A stretch of DNA of 64,000 nucleotides. Source: LMUY01 sp965198895. Its GTDB lineage: Bacteria > Pseudomonadota > Alphaproteobacteria > Acetobacterales > Acetobacteraceae. Within the stretch, counting starts at the first letter, position 1. Each line of letters opens with the position of its first letter. Positions 52,033 through 59,920 of this stretch are shown piece after piece. Under the pieces are notes generated by a model. That model did no database searches. It saw nothing but the letters and a program-made list of their open reading frames with translations, and was not told the origin of the DNA. The position numbers and the translations under genes are program-made. Location: contig OZ240676.1 of the NCBI GenBank assembly GCA_965198895.1, forward strand, positions 4,960,001 to 5,024,000, read 5' to 3'.

Positions 52033-52418
52033 GGGTTCTGCAGCCGCCGGGTTGGCCCGCACCGTCCGGCTATGCCAACGGCATCGCGGCGCGCGGCGAG
52101 ACGGTGTTCGTCGGCGGCCAGATCGGCTGGGACGCGCAGGGCCGCTTCGCCGACGGACTGGTGGCGCAGGTCGGCCAAGCGCTGCAGAACGTGGCCGACG
52201 TGCTGGCGGCGGGCGGCGGTATGCCGGCCGATATCGTGCGGCTGACGTGGTACATCTGCGACCTGGACGACTACGCCGCAAACCTACCCGGCATAGGAAA
52301 GGCCTATCGCTCCGTTATGGGAAAGCACTTCCCCGCCATGTCGGCGGTGGGCGTGACCAGGCTGGTCGAGAAAATGGCGTTGGTCGAGATCGAGGCGACG
52401 GCGGTGTTGAAGGAGTGA
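52029..52418 (+). CDS. RidA family protein
   Basis: This 129-residue protein belongs to the RidA/YjgF family, small trimers that hydrolyse reactive imines or enamines. It contains VFVGGQIGWDAQGR and MSAVGVTRLVEKMALVEIEATA. The arginine near residue 110 (VTRL) corresponds to the residue that binds the carboxylate. It is the last gene of the operon starting at 49372. An imine-handling protein here fits an amino-substituted aromatic substrate. Confidence 0.9.
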   Translation: MRVLQPPGWPAPSGYANGIAARGETVFVGGQIGWDAQGRFADGLVAQVGQALQNVADVLAAGGGMPADIVRLTWYICDLDDYAANLPGIGKAYRSVMGKHFPAMSAVGVTRLVEKMALVEIEATAVLKE

Positions 52419-52441
52419 TCGCAGCGGCCAGACGGCTATGG

Positions 52442-52502
52442 CGTAGGGTGGGCTTCAGCCCACCGGCCGCGGCAAAGGTGGTGGGCTGAATCCCACCCTA
52501 CG
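52442..52502. repeat. palindromic repeat of family C
   Basis: GTAGGGTGGGCTTCAGCCCACC and GGTGGGCTGAATCCCACCCTAC are nearly perfect inverted arms 12 bases apart. A related degenerate copy is at 24109-24200. It separates the RidA gene from the convergent gene. Confidence 0.85.
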
Positions 52503-52521
52503 TTTTGAGCCGTGTCCGAGG

Positions 52522-53373
52522 CTAACCCAGCGCGCGGACGAACAGGTCCGCCGTGCGCTGGATCGGGTCGTGCATCCAAGCGGCGTGGTCGGGAAGGCCA
52601 AGCCCGCGGAGTGACGATACGAACCCGCAAACGAGTTGGCGGAACGCGGCTGGGTCGCTCGGCAAGCGTGCGATCACACTGGCGGAAACGGGGGTCTTGT
52701 TGGTCGCACTGACCATCACGTCGTGGTACCTGTCCCGCAATCCCCGCCGGTCTGCCTCGGCCGACGCTGTGATGTGATCCGACAGCAGAGCCAGGCACTC
52801 CGGCGTGCAGAGCCGTTCGTGCAAGGCGTAGTTGTTGGTTTGGTAGCGATGCGAGAACCGGTTCGGGAAGCCGATGACGGGGCTGGTGCGCCGCAGTTCA
52901 CGCACGAAGGTGAACACCGTTGCATCGAGTCGCAGCAGTGGAAACACCGCGACGTCCTCATCGCCGACATCGGCCATACGCGCTGCGGTATCGGGAGCAA
53001 ACCAATCGTCGTCGTCGAGGAAGAACAGCCGGAACGGGCTCGCCGGCCGACACTCGGCCAGCGCCTCCCGCGGGAGCACGAGCCCGCCCTCGACCGCATC
53101 AAGCGTCTTGCGGGCGATCGCCTGCAGTTCGGCCCGGCACGTGAAGAAATCCACCCCGAACGAGGCATTCCAGCCGGCAATGCATGCTTGGATGTGGTCG
53201 GGGAAAGCGGGCACGGAGTGTGGCGGCACGTAGCGCGCCGGGTCGATCACGTCCCCATTGCCGTGATCCCGCGCCAGCGTCGACCAGTCGGGCGACTGAC
53301 GCAGTGCGAGCACGATACCCAGGCGCCACGCTTTCCCCGCCACAGGCTGCACCACGGCACCGCTCTCGATCAT
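52522..53373 (-). CDS. Putative glycosyltransferase-like protein
   Basis: This 283-residue protein is not firmly recognised. The segment FRLFFLDDDDWFAPDTA looks like the D-x-D metal and nucleotide-sugar site of GT-A-fold glycosyltransferases, and the remaining sequence is soluble. There is no signal peptide. It starts three bases after the anti-sigma gene and would be the last gene of the operon beginning at 55995. Confidence 0.55.
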   Translation of the reverse strand: MIESGAVVQPVAGKAWRLGIVLALRQSPDWSTLARDHGNGDVIDPARYVPPHSVPAFPDHIQACIAGWNASFGVDFFTCRAELQAIARKTLDAVEGGLVLPREALAECRPASPFRLFFLDDDDWFAPDTAARMADVGDEDVAVFPLLRLDATVFTFVRELRRTSPVIGFPNRFSHRYQTNNYALHERLCTPECLALLSDHITASAEADRRGLRDRYHDVMVSATNKTPVSASVIARLPSDPAAFRQLVCGFVSSLRGLGLPDHAAWMHDPIQRTADLFVRALG

Positions 53374-53376
53374 CGG

Positions 53377-54114
53377 TCAGGACCGTAGGCTGCGCCTGAC
53401 CTCGTCGGCCAGCCCGTGGAGTTGCGGGAACGGTGTCGACGCAATCAGGCTTACGCCCAACCCGTCGGTGGCCCAGGCAAATCCAGGTGCATTTCCCACC
53501 GGCTGCATGGGGGCTGTCATGTCCCTCTGGTGCATCGGCCGCATGAACACGCTGATCCAGTTTCCGGCGCCATCCTCGTACATCAGCATCGAGCCGAGCC
53601 CCTCGTCCGTCGCCACCACCTGCCGGCCCTTGAGCGTGTAACCCGCAGCCGACAGATCCGGCGGAGTGATTCGCCCCGCCATGCCAGGATCCGCCCACTC
53701 CACCGTTCGCACCGCGCCGGGCGTAAGCAGTTGATGGGCCGCCAGCGCCTCCTTCGCGATCGACGCCACGCCGGTCGGCCGGTCGGACCCGCGAGCCAGC
53801 CAACCCGTCCCGATACCCAGCACGATCGAGGCGGCGATCGCTGCCCCAACCGCCCGCGTGCTCCAACGCCGGGTCGCGGCACGGGCGGCGGCGAGGCGGC
53901 GCACGTCCAGTTGCGGCGGCACCGGCTCGCGCGCCTTGGCATCGAGGGCGGAGCGGAGCGAGGCAGTGACGGTGCTCCAGTCCCGGACACGTGCGGCTTC
54001 GGCCGGGTTCTCGTTCAGATACCGTTCCACCTGGGCGCGGCGCTCGGGGGTCAGCCAGCCATCGACGAACGCGTGTAGGTCGTCCTCCTTGATCGGCCTG
54101 GTCTCGGACGTCAC
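53377..54114 (-). CDS. Anti-sigma factor
   Basis: This 245-residue membrane protein has an N-terminal anti-sigma domain (residues 10-45, DDLHAFVDGWLTPERRAQVE), one membrane helix at about 88-107 and a periplasmic domain. It lacks the zinc-binding HxxxCxxC motif of ZAS anti-sigma factors. It should hold the ECF sigma factor encoded just upstream, with its ATG overlapping the sigma stop by four bases. The periplasmic part resembles sensor domains of RsiW-like proteins. Confidence 0.85.
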   Translation of the reverse strand: MTSETRPIKEDDLHAFVDGWLTPERRAQVERYLNENPAEAARVRDWSTVTASLRSALDAKAREPVPPQLDVRRLAAARAATRRWSTRAVGAAIAASIVLGIGTGWLARGSDRPTGVASIAKEALAAHQLLTPGAVRTVEWADPGMAGRITPPDLSAAGYTLKGRQVVATDEGLGSMLMYEDGAGNWISVFMRPMHQRDMTAPMQPVGNAPGFAWATDGLGVSLIASTPFPQLHGLADEVRRSLRS

Positions 54115-54611
54115 TTCACTCTCCTGAGCGCCGGGGCCGCTTGATCCAATTCACGGCGTAGACGGTCCCGTGCCCGGCTAAGCCTGGACATGACGGTACC
54201 GATCGGCAGCCCGAGCACGCCAGCGGCTTCGGCGTAGTGCAGCCCCTCGACGACGACGAGCAGCAGCACCTGCCGCAGCTCCTCCGGCAGCGTGTCCATC
54301 ACCTCCGCCACACGCCGCAATTCGGCCCGGTGCGGCTGCTCTGGGCCCACCTGAAACGCCGGGTCCGCGTCATCCACGGCGACGGGCGCGAACCGCCGCA
54401 GCCGCCGCCATCGGCTGACGTGCAGGTTGTGCATGATGGTGAAGAGCCACGGCCGCATGTCGGCGCCACCCTGCCAGCCCGACATCCGGTCGAGCGCGCG
54501 CACCAGGCTGTCCTGCACCAGGTCGTCGGCCTCCGGGCCGTTGCGCAACAGCGACCAGGCATAGCGCCGCATCGCCGGTATCGCCGCCTCCAGCCGGGAG
54601 AATTCGGACAT
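54111..54611 (-). CDS. ECF-family RNA polymerase sigma factor
   Basis: This 166-residue sigma factor has region 2 (ADDLVQDSLVRAL and MRPWLFTIMHN) and region 4 (LPIGTVMSRLSRARDRLRREL). I start at the ATG at 54611, which shares its first base with the TAA of the molybdoenzyme gene; the longer upstream frame is a shadow. It is followed directly by its anti-sigma factor. Its likely regulon includes this operon. Confidence 0.93.
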   Translation of the reverse strand: MSEFSRLEAAIPAMRRYAWSLLRNGPEADDLVQDSLVRALDRMSGWQGGADMRPWLFTIMHNLHVSRWRRLRRFAPVAVDDADPAFQVGPEQPHRAELRRVAEVMDTLPEELRQVLLLVVVEGLHYAEAAGVLGLPIGTVMSRLSRARDRLRRELDQAAPALRRVK

Positions 54612-55369
54612 TAGGTGCCGGAGTACCAGTCGTAGCCCTGCTTCTCCCAATAGCCGCCGGGATTGGTGTTGGTGACGGTGATGGCCTGGACGTTCTTCGC
54701 GCTCTTGAAGCCGAGCTTGGTCGGGATGCGCAGGCGGAGCGGTGCGCCCCATTCCGGGGCGAGCGGCTTGTCGAGGAAGTCCAGCGCCAGGATCGTCTGC
54801 GGATGCAGGGCGCTCGCCATGTCGATGCTGGTGGAATAATCGTCGAAACACGTGAACCCGACATAGCGCGCCCTGAGATCTGCCCCGACGTGCTGGAGGA
54901 AATCGCTGAGCTTTACGCCGCTCCATTGGCCGACCTGGCTCCATCCCTCGATGCAGATGTGCCGGGTGATCTGGCCAGCCTGGGACAGGGCGCGAAGCCG
55001 GTCGACCGTCCACGGCGTCTTGTCGGTGACCAGCCCGGTCGGCGTGAGCCGCCAATCGTCCGGAACCTCGCGAACCTGGTATTCCTCGTAATACGCATTG
55101 AAGCGGAACGGGTTGGTGATGGCGCTCGCCGGGTAGGTATCGGCCAACCGGGTGCGGGAGAACAGGGCCGCCTGCACGCGGTCGTTGAACCGCAGCATCG
55201 CCCACAATGCCCCGTCCACGCCGGAGTGGGTGGCCAAGTCGCAACCCGTGAGCAGGCCGAGGCTGCCGAGCGTCAATCCGCGCAGCAGCACGTTGCGCCG
55301 CCCGAGCCGGGCCAGCTCGGGGCGGATTTCGTCGGCCGTGACGACCGGTTTCGCACCGTGTGGCGTCAT
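54611..55369 (-). CDS. MsrP-like molybdopterin oxidoreductase (Tat-exported)
   Basis: This 252-residue protein has the sulfite-oxidase/MsrP molybdopterin fold. The N-terminus has a twin-arginine pattern RRNVLLRG and then LLTGC (C43), so it may be both Tat-exported and lipidated. C139 in HICIEGWSQVGQW lies at the position of the molybdenum-binding cysteine. MsrP-type enzymes reduce oxidised methionine in periplasmic proteins. I use the ATG at 55369, which overlaps the cytochrome stop. Placed with a b561 cytochrome, it should receive electrons from the quinone pool. Confidence 0.88.
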   Translation of the reverse strand: MTPHGAKPVVTADEIRPELARLGRRNVLLRGLTLGSLGLLTGCDLATHSGVDGALWAMLRFNDRVQAALFSRTRLADTYPASAITNPFRFNAYYEEYQVREVPDDWRLTPTGLVTDKTPWTVDRLRALSQAGQITRHICIEGWSQVGQWSGVKLSDFLQHVGADLRARYVGFTCFDDYSTSIDMASALHPQTILALDFLDKPLAPEWGAPLRLRIPTKLGFKSAKNVQAITVTNTNPGGYWEKQGYDWYSGT

Positions 55370-55995
55370 GGCGTGGAGACCTCCGGTTCCGCCGGCACGC
55401 CGGACACCATGGACACGATCGTGCGCGGGTACATCAGCGCCAGCGCCACGTGCAGCACCACGAAGGCGGCGATGGCCAGCATCGCGGCCAGGTGGATGCC
55501 GCGCGCGACGGGGTAGCCGCCGAATACATCGGTCAGCCAGCCGAACTGGACCGGCTTCCAGATCGAGAGCCCGGTGGCGACGATCAGGCAGAGGGCGAGG
55601 ATCACGCCGCCATACAGCAGCCGTTGCACCGCGTTGTAATGGCCGATCCGGTGATCCAGCCGGCCGCGCAGTGCGGCGCCGATGTCGCGCGCCACCGCCC
55701 CTGGCGCAGGCGGCCGGAAGTCGCGGCGGAAATGTCCGGTGACCAGGCCATACAGGAGGTAGGCGATGCCGTCCACGAACAGCACCCACATGACCGCGAT
55801 ATGCCACGCGATGCCACCGGCCAGCCATCCCCCCAGGGTCAGCCAGCTTGGGAAGCTGAAGGGCAGGCTGGGCGAGGCGTTGTAGATCGCCCACCCGCTC
55901 GAGATCATGCACAGGATGGCGATCGCGCCGATCCAATGCATGATCCGGATCGGCAGAGGATGGGCGGGATGACCGCCCGGGCCTGCGTCGTGCAT
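55366..55995 (-). CDS. Cytochrome b561-type membrane subunit
   Basis: This 209-residue inner-membrane protein has four to five helices with heme-ligand histidines in LPIRIMHWIGA, in GIAWHIAVM and in GIHLAAM/VVLHVALAL. It would pass electrons from quinol to the periplasmic molybdoenzyme encoded next. The ATG at 55995 (MHDAGPGG) is chosen over an upstream ATG. It is the first gene of the sigma-factor operon. Confidence 0.9.
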   Translation of the reverse strand: MHDAGPGGHPAHPLPIRIMHWIGAIAILCMISSGWAIYNASPSLPFSFPSWLTLGGWLAGGIAWHIAVMWVLFVDGIAYLLYGLVTGHFRRDFRPPAPGAVARDIGAALRGRLDHRIGHYNAVQRLLYGGVILALCLIVATGLSIWKPVQFGWLTDVFGGYPVARGIHLAAMLAIAAFVVLHVALALMYPRTIVSMVSGVPAEPEVSTP

Positions 55996-56051
55996 GCTGC
56001 TACCCCGAATGGCAGGCCTTCCGCGCCGAAATGCGGAAGGCCTGCGCTGCA

Positions 56052-56732
56052 TCACATCGGCGGATTGACGCCGTCGCTGCCGTAGTTGACGGAGTTGGCG
56101 GTCAGCTTGCCGTCATCGTTGCTGGCACCGATGAACACCGTCGAGCCCTTCGTCACGTCGGCCATCGCACCCGGCACGAAGCTCACCACCGGCGCCGTCG
56201 GCGGCACCAGGATCGACTGCTCGCCACCCTTGTAGGTGACGGTCAGCTGCTTGGCGCCGCCCTTGGCGTCGGCGGCCGAGACGTTGCCGTTGGTCATGGT
56301 GGTGTTAGCCGACCCGGCCGTTGCAGCGGCCGTGCTGACCGTGCCGTTCGTCATCGTGCTGGACGCGCTCGCCCCACCCGACAACGTGGTGTCGGGGATG
56401 CGGTCCCAGCCGTAATGGCCCTCACCAGCGCCCTTCATGGCGGGCGGGAACAGCACGACTTCGAGCGCGATCAGCTTGCCGCCGACTTCCTTCGTGGCGG
56501 TGCCGATGTAGCTGCCGGGTTCGACGTTGCTGAGGCTGGCGCGCACGACCTTCTGGTAGTGCGTCGTGCTGGTGAGGCCGACCGTCTTATCCGTGCCGTC
56601 CGGCGCGTGCACCATCACCGCGTCCGCCGTGATGCCCGTCACGGTTCCGCGAATGCGTTCCGGCGTGGCTGCGAGTGCGGCTGTGGAGAGCGTGGTGGTC
56701 GCGACGAGAAACAGGCCGAAAAACCGCGTCAT
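56052..56732 (-). CDS. Exported protein of unknown function
   Basis: This 226-residue protein has a signal peptide (LFLVATTTLSTAALAA-T) and then an ERIRGTVTGITADAVMVHAPDG segment resembling DUF5666-type beta-rich domains. The middle carries two copies of TMTNG-[TN]-VS. It recurs beside MsrP-like/sigma loci as far as I recall, but no role is known. It is upstream of the cytochrome gene with a 56-base gap, in the same direction, and may be the first operon gene. Confidence 0.7.
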   Translation of the reverse strand: MTRFFGLFLVATTTLSTAALAATPERIRGTVTGITADAVMVHAPDGTDKTVGLTSTTHYQKVVRASLSNVEPGSYIGTATKEVGGKLIALEVVLFPPAMKGAGEGHYGWDRIPDTTLSGGASASSTMTNGTVSTAAATAGSANTTMTNGNVSAADAKGGAKQLTVTYKGGEQSILVPPTAPVVSFVPGAMADVTKGSTVFIGASNDDGKLTANSVNYGSDGVNPPM

Positions 56733-56956
56733 GCTGGATGCCTTCGTTGTGGGGATCAGCCAGTAGACGCGTTTTCAGCCGGTCTATTCCGTCATGGCGC
56801 AAATTATTTTCGTGGCGCGTTCGCCTCACCGCCCCCCAGCGTAGGCTGTCGCCCCGCCTTCAGACGCAATCCCATACTTCCTGACACTTCATGGCTTGAG
56901 ACAATCCAAGCAAAGGGCGCTTGTAACTGGCTGGTAATTCAGGAGGAGGTAATCAA

Positions 56957-57127
56957 ATGAAACGGCTGATCGCGACCAGTTTGGTCCTGAGCACCGACAG
57001 GCGTGCGGTGACAGCATTAGAATATACTTTGATTGCCGCCGTGATCGCGACCGTCTTGGTGACTGCCTTCACCGGCCTGGGCACCCACATGCAGACTATG
57101 GTGAACACGGCGAACGCTGCCCTGTAG
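56957..57127 (+). CDS. Flp-family type IVb pilin
   Basis: This 56-residue protein is a small pilin. After a positively charged leader (MKRLIATSLVLSTDRRA), processing before V18 would expose VTALEYTLIAA, with the diagnostic glutamate at +5 (E22) and tyrosine at +6. Residue -1 is alanine, not the usual glycine. A strong GGAGGAGGT ribosome-binding site precedes the ATG. No tad/cpa assembly genes lie in the window. Confidence 0.9.
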   Translation: MKRLIATSLVLSTDRRAVTALEYTLIAAVIATVLVTAFTGLGTHMQTMVNTANAAL

Positions 57128-57168
57128 TCGGCAAGCGAGGTCGGAAGCAGGACTGCCGGACACCGTGG

Positions 57169-57288
57169 CTACCGGGTCGAACTCTGCGTCGTGGCGTTCG
57201 ATCCCAACGCGGCAGCCTCCCCGTGGTGATGGACGATCACGAACCAGGTGAGGCACAGGACGACGATCAGCGTGATTGCACGGGACAT
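57169..57288 (-). CDS. Possible very small membrane protein
   Basis: This 39-residue frame starts MSRAITLIVVLCLTWFVIV, one membrane helix, followed by HHHGEAAALGS. It lies 65 bases downstream of a better supported small gene on the same strand. No good ribosome-binding site is seen. Part of the sequence overlaps a family A fragment, so it may be chance. Confidence 0.3.
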   Translation of the reverse strand: MSRAITLIVVLCLTWFVIVHHHGEAAALGSNATTQSSTR

Positions 57289-57353
57289 GCCCGCAGCATG
57301 CCGCGGCAGTGTGACCCCAGTTTGGCGCGATTCGGGCCGGTTTGCGGCAGGCC

Positions 57354-57524
57354 TTACAAACGCCCGAGCGCGAAGACGGCCATGGCCGCGATCGTGGCCC
57401 ACACCATCAGCCCGACCGCCACGCCGAGGATCACCGACATGCGGTCTCCGGCACCCTGATCGGTGCTCCTGACCTTATCGAGATGGGTAGTGGCGTGCGA
57501 CGGACCTGTGAACGTTGCGCTCAT
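57354..57524 (-). CDS. Small single-helix membrane protein
   Basis: This 56-residue protein has a polar N-terminus (MSATFTGPSHATTHLDKV) and one C-terminal membrane helix (MSVILGVAVGLMVWATIAAM). The ATG is preceded by GGAGG at eight bases. No homologue is recognised. Its position between a pilin gene and tRNA-Phe gives no functional clue. Confidence 0.6.
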   Translation of the reverse strand: MSATFTGPSHATTHLDKVRSTDQGAGDRMSVILGVAVGLMVWATIAAMAVFALGRL

Positions 57525-57684
57525 TGTCTCATCCTCCGCGGCCTGTTGATCAGCCGATCGACGAGCTTACGACCTGCCATTCCGTGTTTGCAATCATGCG
57601 GCGCAGCATGATCGGCCGACCGGACGGCCGGGCGGTCCCGAGCGGATGCCGTGATGCGGGAAGTCCGGGGCGTTTGATTGAAGG

Positions 57685-57757
57685 TGCCCAGGGGCGGAGT
57701 CGAACCACCGACACTGCGATTTTCAGTCGCATGCTCTACCAGCTGAGCTACCTGGGC
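57685..57757 (-). tRNA. tRNA-Phe (anticodon GAA)
   Basis: The minus strand folds into a 73-base tRNA. It has acceptor stem GCCCAGG/CCTGGGC with discriminator A, D-arm GCTCAGCTGGTAGAGC, anticodon loop CTGAAAA with GAA, and T-arm GGTTCGACTCC. The CCA end is not encoded. It follows yacG in the same direction. Confidence 0.97.
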
Positions 57758-57811
57758 AACGCTGGAAGCGGCGCATGTAGCCGAACCTCACACCGCGGGC
57801 AAGCCACCGAA

Positions 57812-57967
57812 TCAGCCCTCGCCCGCTTCGTCCTCCTCCGGACGCGCCGGCACGCGGTATTGGCCGGTGAACCAGCGGCCGAGATCGATGTCGGCGCAGC
57901 GCGGCGAGCAGAACGGGCGGGTCTTGGGGTCGGGCTTGCGGCCACAGATGGGGCAGGCTTCAGCCAC
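57812..57967 (-). CDS. yacG: DNA gyrase inhibitor YacG
   Basis: This 51-residue zinc-ribbon protein has CPIC and FCSPRC, the C-x2-C-x15-C-x3-C pattern of YacG, which binds GyrB and inhibits DNA gyrase. The start is GTG at 57967, eight bases inside the end of the RNase gene. The acidic C-terminus (ARPEEDEAGEG) is usual. Its place after the RNase E/G gene is conserved in alphaproteobacteria. Confidence 0.93.
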   Translation of the reverse strand: MAEACPICGRKPDPKTRPFCSPRCADIDLGRWFTGQYRVPARPEEDEAGEG

Positions 57968-59045
57968 GCGGGCGCTCCTCGATGATGGTGGCGCAGGGGG
58001 ACAGCGCCGGGTCAGACCGCAGCACAAGGGGTCGGCCGAGCCGGTTGGCAAGGGCCGGCAGCGCCACCGGGTCGGCCTCCAGGGCGGACACCACATCGGG
58101 TGCGGCGCGCAACAGCGTGAGCGGTGAACCGGCGGACACGGCGATGGTGCGCAAGGCAGCAAGACCGGCGGCATGCGGGCCAGCCTGCAGTTCGTGCAGC
58201 GGGGTGTGGGTGCGGGCGCGCTGGATCTCCGCCAAGCCACTTGCCGTGAAGCCGAGCAGGCGCGGTTTGGCCGGGTCCGGCGCGAGGGCAGCCCGGATCG
58301 CATCGGCCAGTGCGGGGCGGCGGCGAAGCGGCAGGCCAGCCAGGTCGATCAGGATCGTGCCAGCTAGACTGCGCAGGCGGATCTGCCGGGCCAAGGCGGG
58401 CAGGGCGGCACGGTTGGCGGCCTCCTGCTTCGTGGTCTTGGCCTCGCGTCCGGCGGTTGCGGCGGCCATGTCCATGTCGATGGCGACCAGGGCGGCGGTC
58501 GGCTCGATGCTGGCCCGCAGGCCACCCGGCAAGCTCACGATACGGTCCGACAGTGCGGCGATCGCGGTCTGCATCGTCTCATCCCAGGCGGTGCCCAGAA
58601 CCAGGCGCTCACCGAGGAACGGGCGAAGGGTGGCGAACACGGCCGGGTCGTCCACCACCACGGGCCCGTCATGCAAGGCGGCGAGGCGTAGCACGGGGTT
58701 GGGTCCAGGGCGGAGCAGGGCGGGTGGGCCGGATCCAGCGTCCTCGGGCAGGGCGGCCAGTCGGGGGCCTTTGCCGCCCTGGGCAGCCCGCGTGATCTGG
58801 ACGGCGAGGATGTCGCCGACGCCGCGGGTCGCGGCACCGGCGCTATCGGGCAGGAAGCCATCCGCACCGCCAATCGCCACGAAGGCGCCGGCCATGCCGG
58901 GCACCATCGCCGTGACCCGGCCGCGATGCACGTCGCCGACGCCGTCCGGGCGGCCAGGGCGCCAGATGGCGTAATCGGTGAGGTGGCCGTCCTGCATCGC
59001 GGCGACCCGGATTTCCCCGGGGCTGCACGCGGCGTGCACGCTCAC
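57960..59045 (-). CDS. Ribonuclease E/G family protein (short alphaproteobacterial form)
   Basis: This 361-residue endoribonuclease has an N-terminal S1 domain (GDVHRGRVTAMVPGMAGAFVAIG) and catalytic aspartates in ALVAIDMDMA and GTILIDLAG. It is shorter than RNase G and lacks the zinc-link CPxC motif, as do other short members found between maf and yacG. Its start overlaps maf by four bases. It probably acts in rRNA or mRNA processing. Confidence 0.88.
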   Translation of the reverse strand: MSVHAACSPGEIRVAAMQDGHLTDYAIWRPGRPDGVGDVHRGRVTAMVPGMAGAFVAIGGADGFLPDSAGAATRGVGDILAVQITRAAQGGKGPRLAALPEDAGSGPPALLRPGPNPVLRLAALHDGPVVVDDPAVFATLRPFLGERLVLGTAWDETMQTAIAALSDRIVSLPGGLRASIEPTAALVAIDMDMAAATAGREAKTTKQEAANRAALPALARQIRLRSLAGTILIDLAGLPLRRRPALADAIRAALAPDPAKPRLLGFTASGLAEIQRARTHTPLHELQAGPHAAGLAALRTIAVSAGSPLTLLRAAPDVVSALEADPVALPALANRLGRPLVLRSDPALSPCATIIEERPRG

Positions 59046-59635
59046 GGCCGCAGCCAGCCTTGTCCGCGCAACAACTGCGCCGTCTCGAACAAGGGCAGAC
59101 CCACGACGCCGCTGTAACTACCCGACAGGAAACGGATGAAGGCGGCGGCACGGCCCTGGATGGCGTAGCCGCCCGCTTTGCCCTCGCCTTCGCCACCCGC
59201 CGCGTAGTCGCTGATCTGCGCCTCGGTCAGCCGCACGAAGCCGACCACGCTATCGACCACGCGCTCGGTGGCGCGGCCATCTGGGCCGATCAGCACCACG
59301 GCGGTGAGAACGTGGTGACGCCGTCCCATCAGCCGCCGTAGGCAGGTTGCGACCTCGGCGGCATCGGCGGCTTTCGGGAGAATGCGCTGACCGAGCGCCA
59401 CGACGGTGTCGGCCGCGAGGGTGAACCCGCCGGCGCCATGCGCGACCGCCGCCTTCGCGCGGGCCAGGCGAGCGGCATGGATGCGCGGCGCCTCGTCGCG
59501 AAGCGGTGTCTCGTCGATGTCGGCGGGGCGGATCTGGTCCGGCGTGATGCCGATCTGCGCCAGCAAGGCCACGCGGCGCGGGCTGGCCGACGCCAAGGTA
59601 AGGGGAGGGCGAGCCGAGCTATCTGAAATGGCCAG
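59042..59635 (-). CDS. maf: Maf-like nucleoside triphosphate pyrophosphatase (start codon uncertain)
   Basis: This protein of about 197 residues hydrolyses non-canonical or house-cleaning nucleotides. It has the Maf signature LASASPRRVALL, ADTVVALG and a QGRAAAFIRFLSGSYSGVVGLP segment. The frame upstream of LASASPRR reads AISDSSARPPLT and begins at a CTG directly after the infA stop, which I take as start. A TTG at 59596 would remove the residues before LASAS and break the first strand. The gene overlaps the RNase gene by four bases. Confidence 0.86.
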   Translation of the reverse strand: MAISDSSARPPLTLASASPRRVALLAQIGITPDQIRPADIDETPLRDEAPRIHAARLARAKAAVAHGAGGFTLAADTVVALGQRILPKAADAAEVATCLRRLMGRRHHVLTAVVLIGPDGRATERVVDSVVGFVRLTEAQISDYAAGGEGEGKAGGYAIQGRAAAFIRFLSGSYSGVVGLPLFETAQLLRGQGWLRP

Positions 59636-59854
59636 CTACTTGAATCGGAAGGTTATCCGGCCCTTGGACAGATCGTAGGGCGTCATTTCGACGTTCACCC
59701 GGTCGCCAGCCAGCACTCGGATGCGGTTTTTGCGCATCTTGCCCGACGTATGCGCCAGGATGCTATGCTCGTTGTCCAATTTCACTCGAAACATCGCGTT
59801 GGGCAGCAGCTCCTGCACGGTGCCGCTGAACTCGATCATATCCTCTTTAGACAT
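59636..59854 (-). CDS. infA: Translation initiation factor IF-1
   Basis: This 72-residue OB-fold protein is the standard IF-1 (MSKEDMIEFSGTVQELLPNAMFRV and GRITFRFK). It binds the ribosomal A site during initiation. It lies between hisD and maf as in many relatives, and its TAG is immediately followed by the CTG proposed as the maf start. Confidence 0.98.
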   Translation of the reverse strand: MSKEDMIEFSGTVQELLPNAMFRVKLDNEHSILAHTSGKMRKNRIRVLAGDRVNVEMTPYDLSKGRITFRFK

Positions 59855-59920
59855 GCATGATCCCGATTTGTCCTCGAACCCTGTTGACGAGGCGGAACAT
59901 GATGTTGCAGCCGCGCCGGG

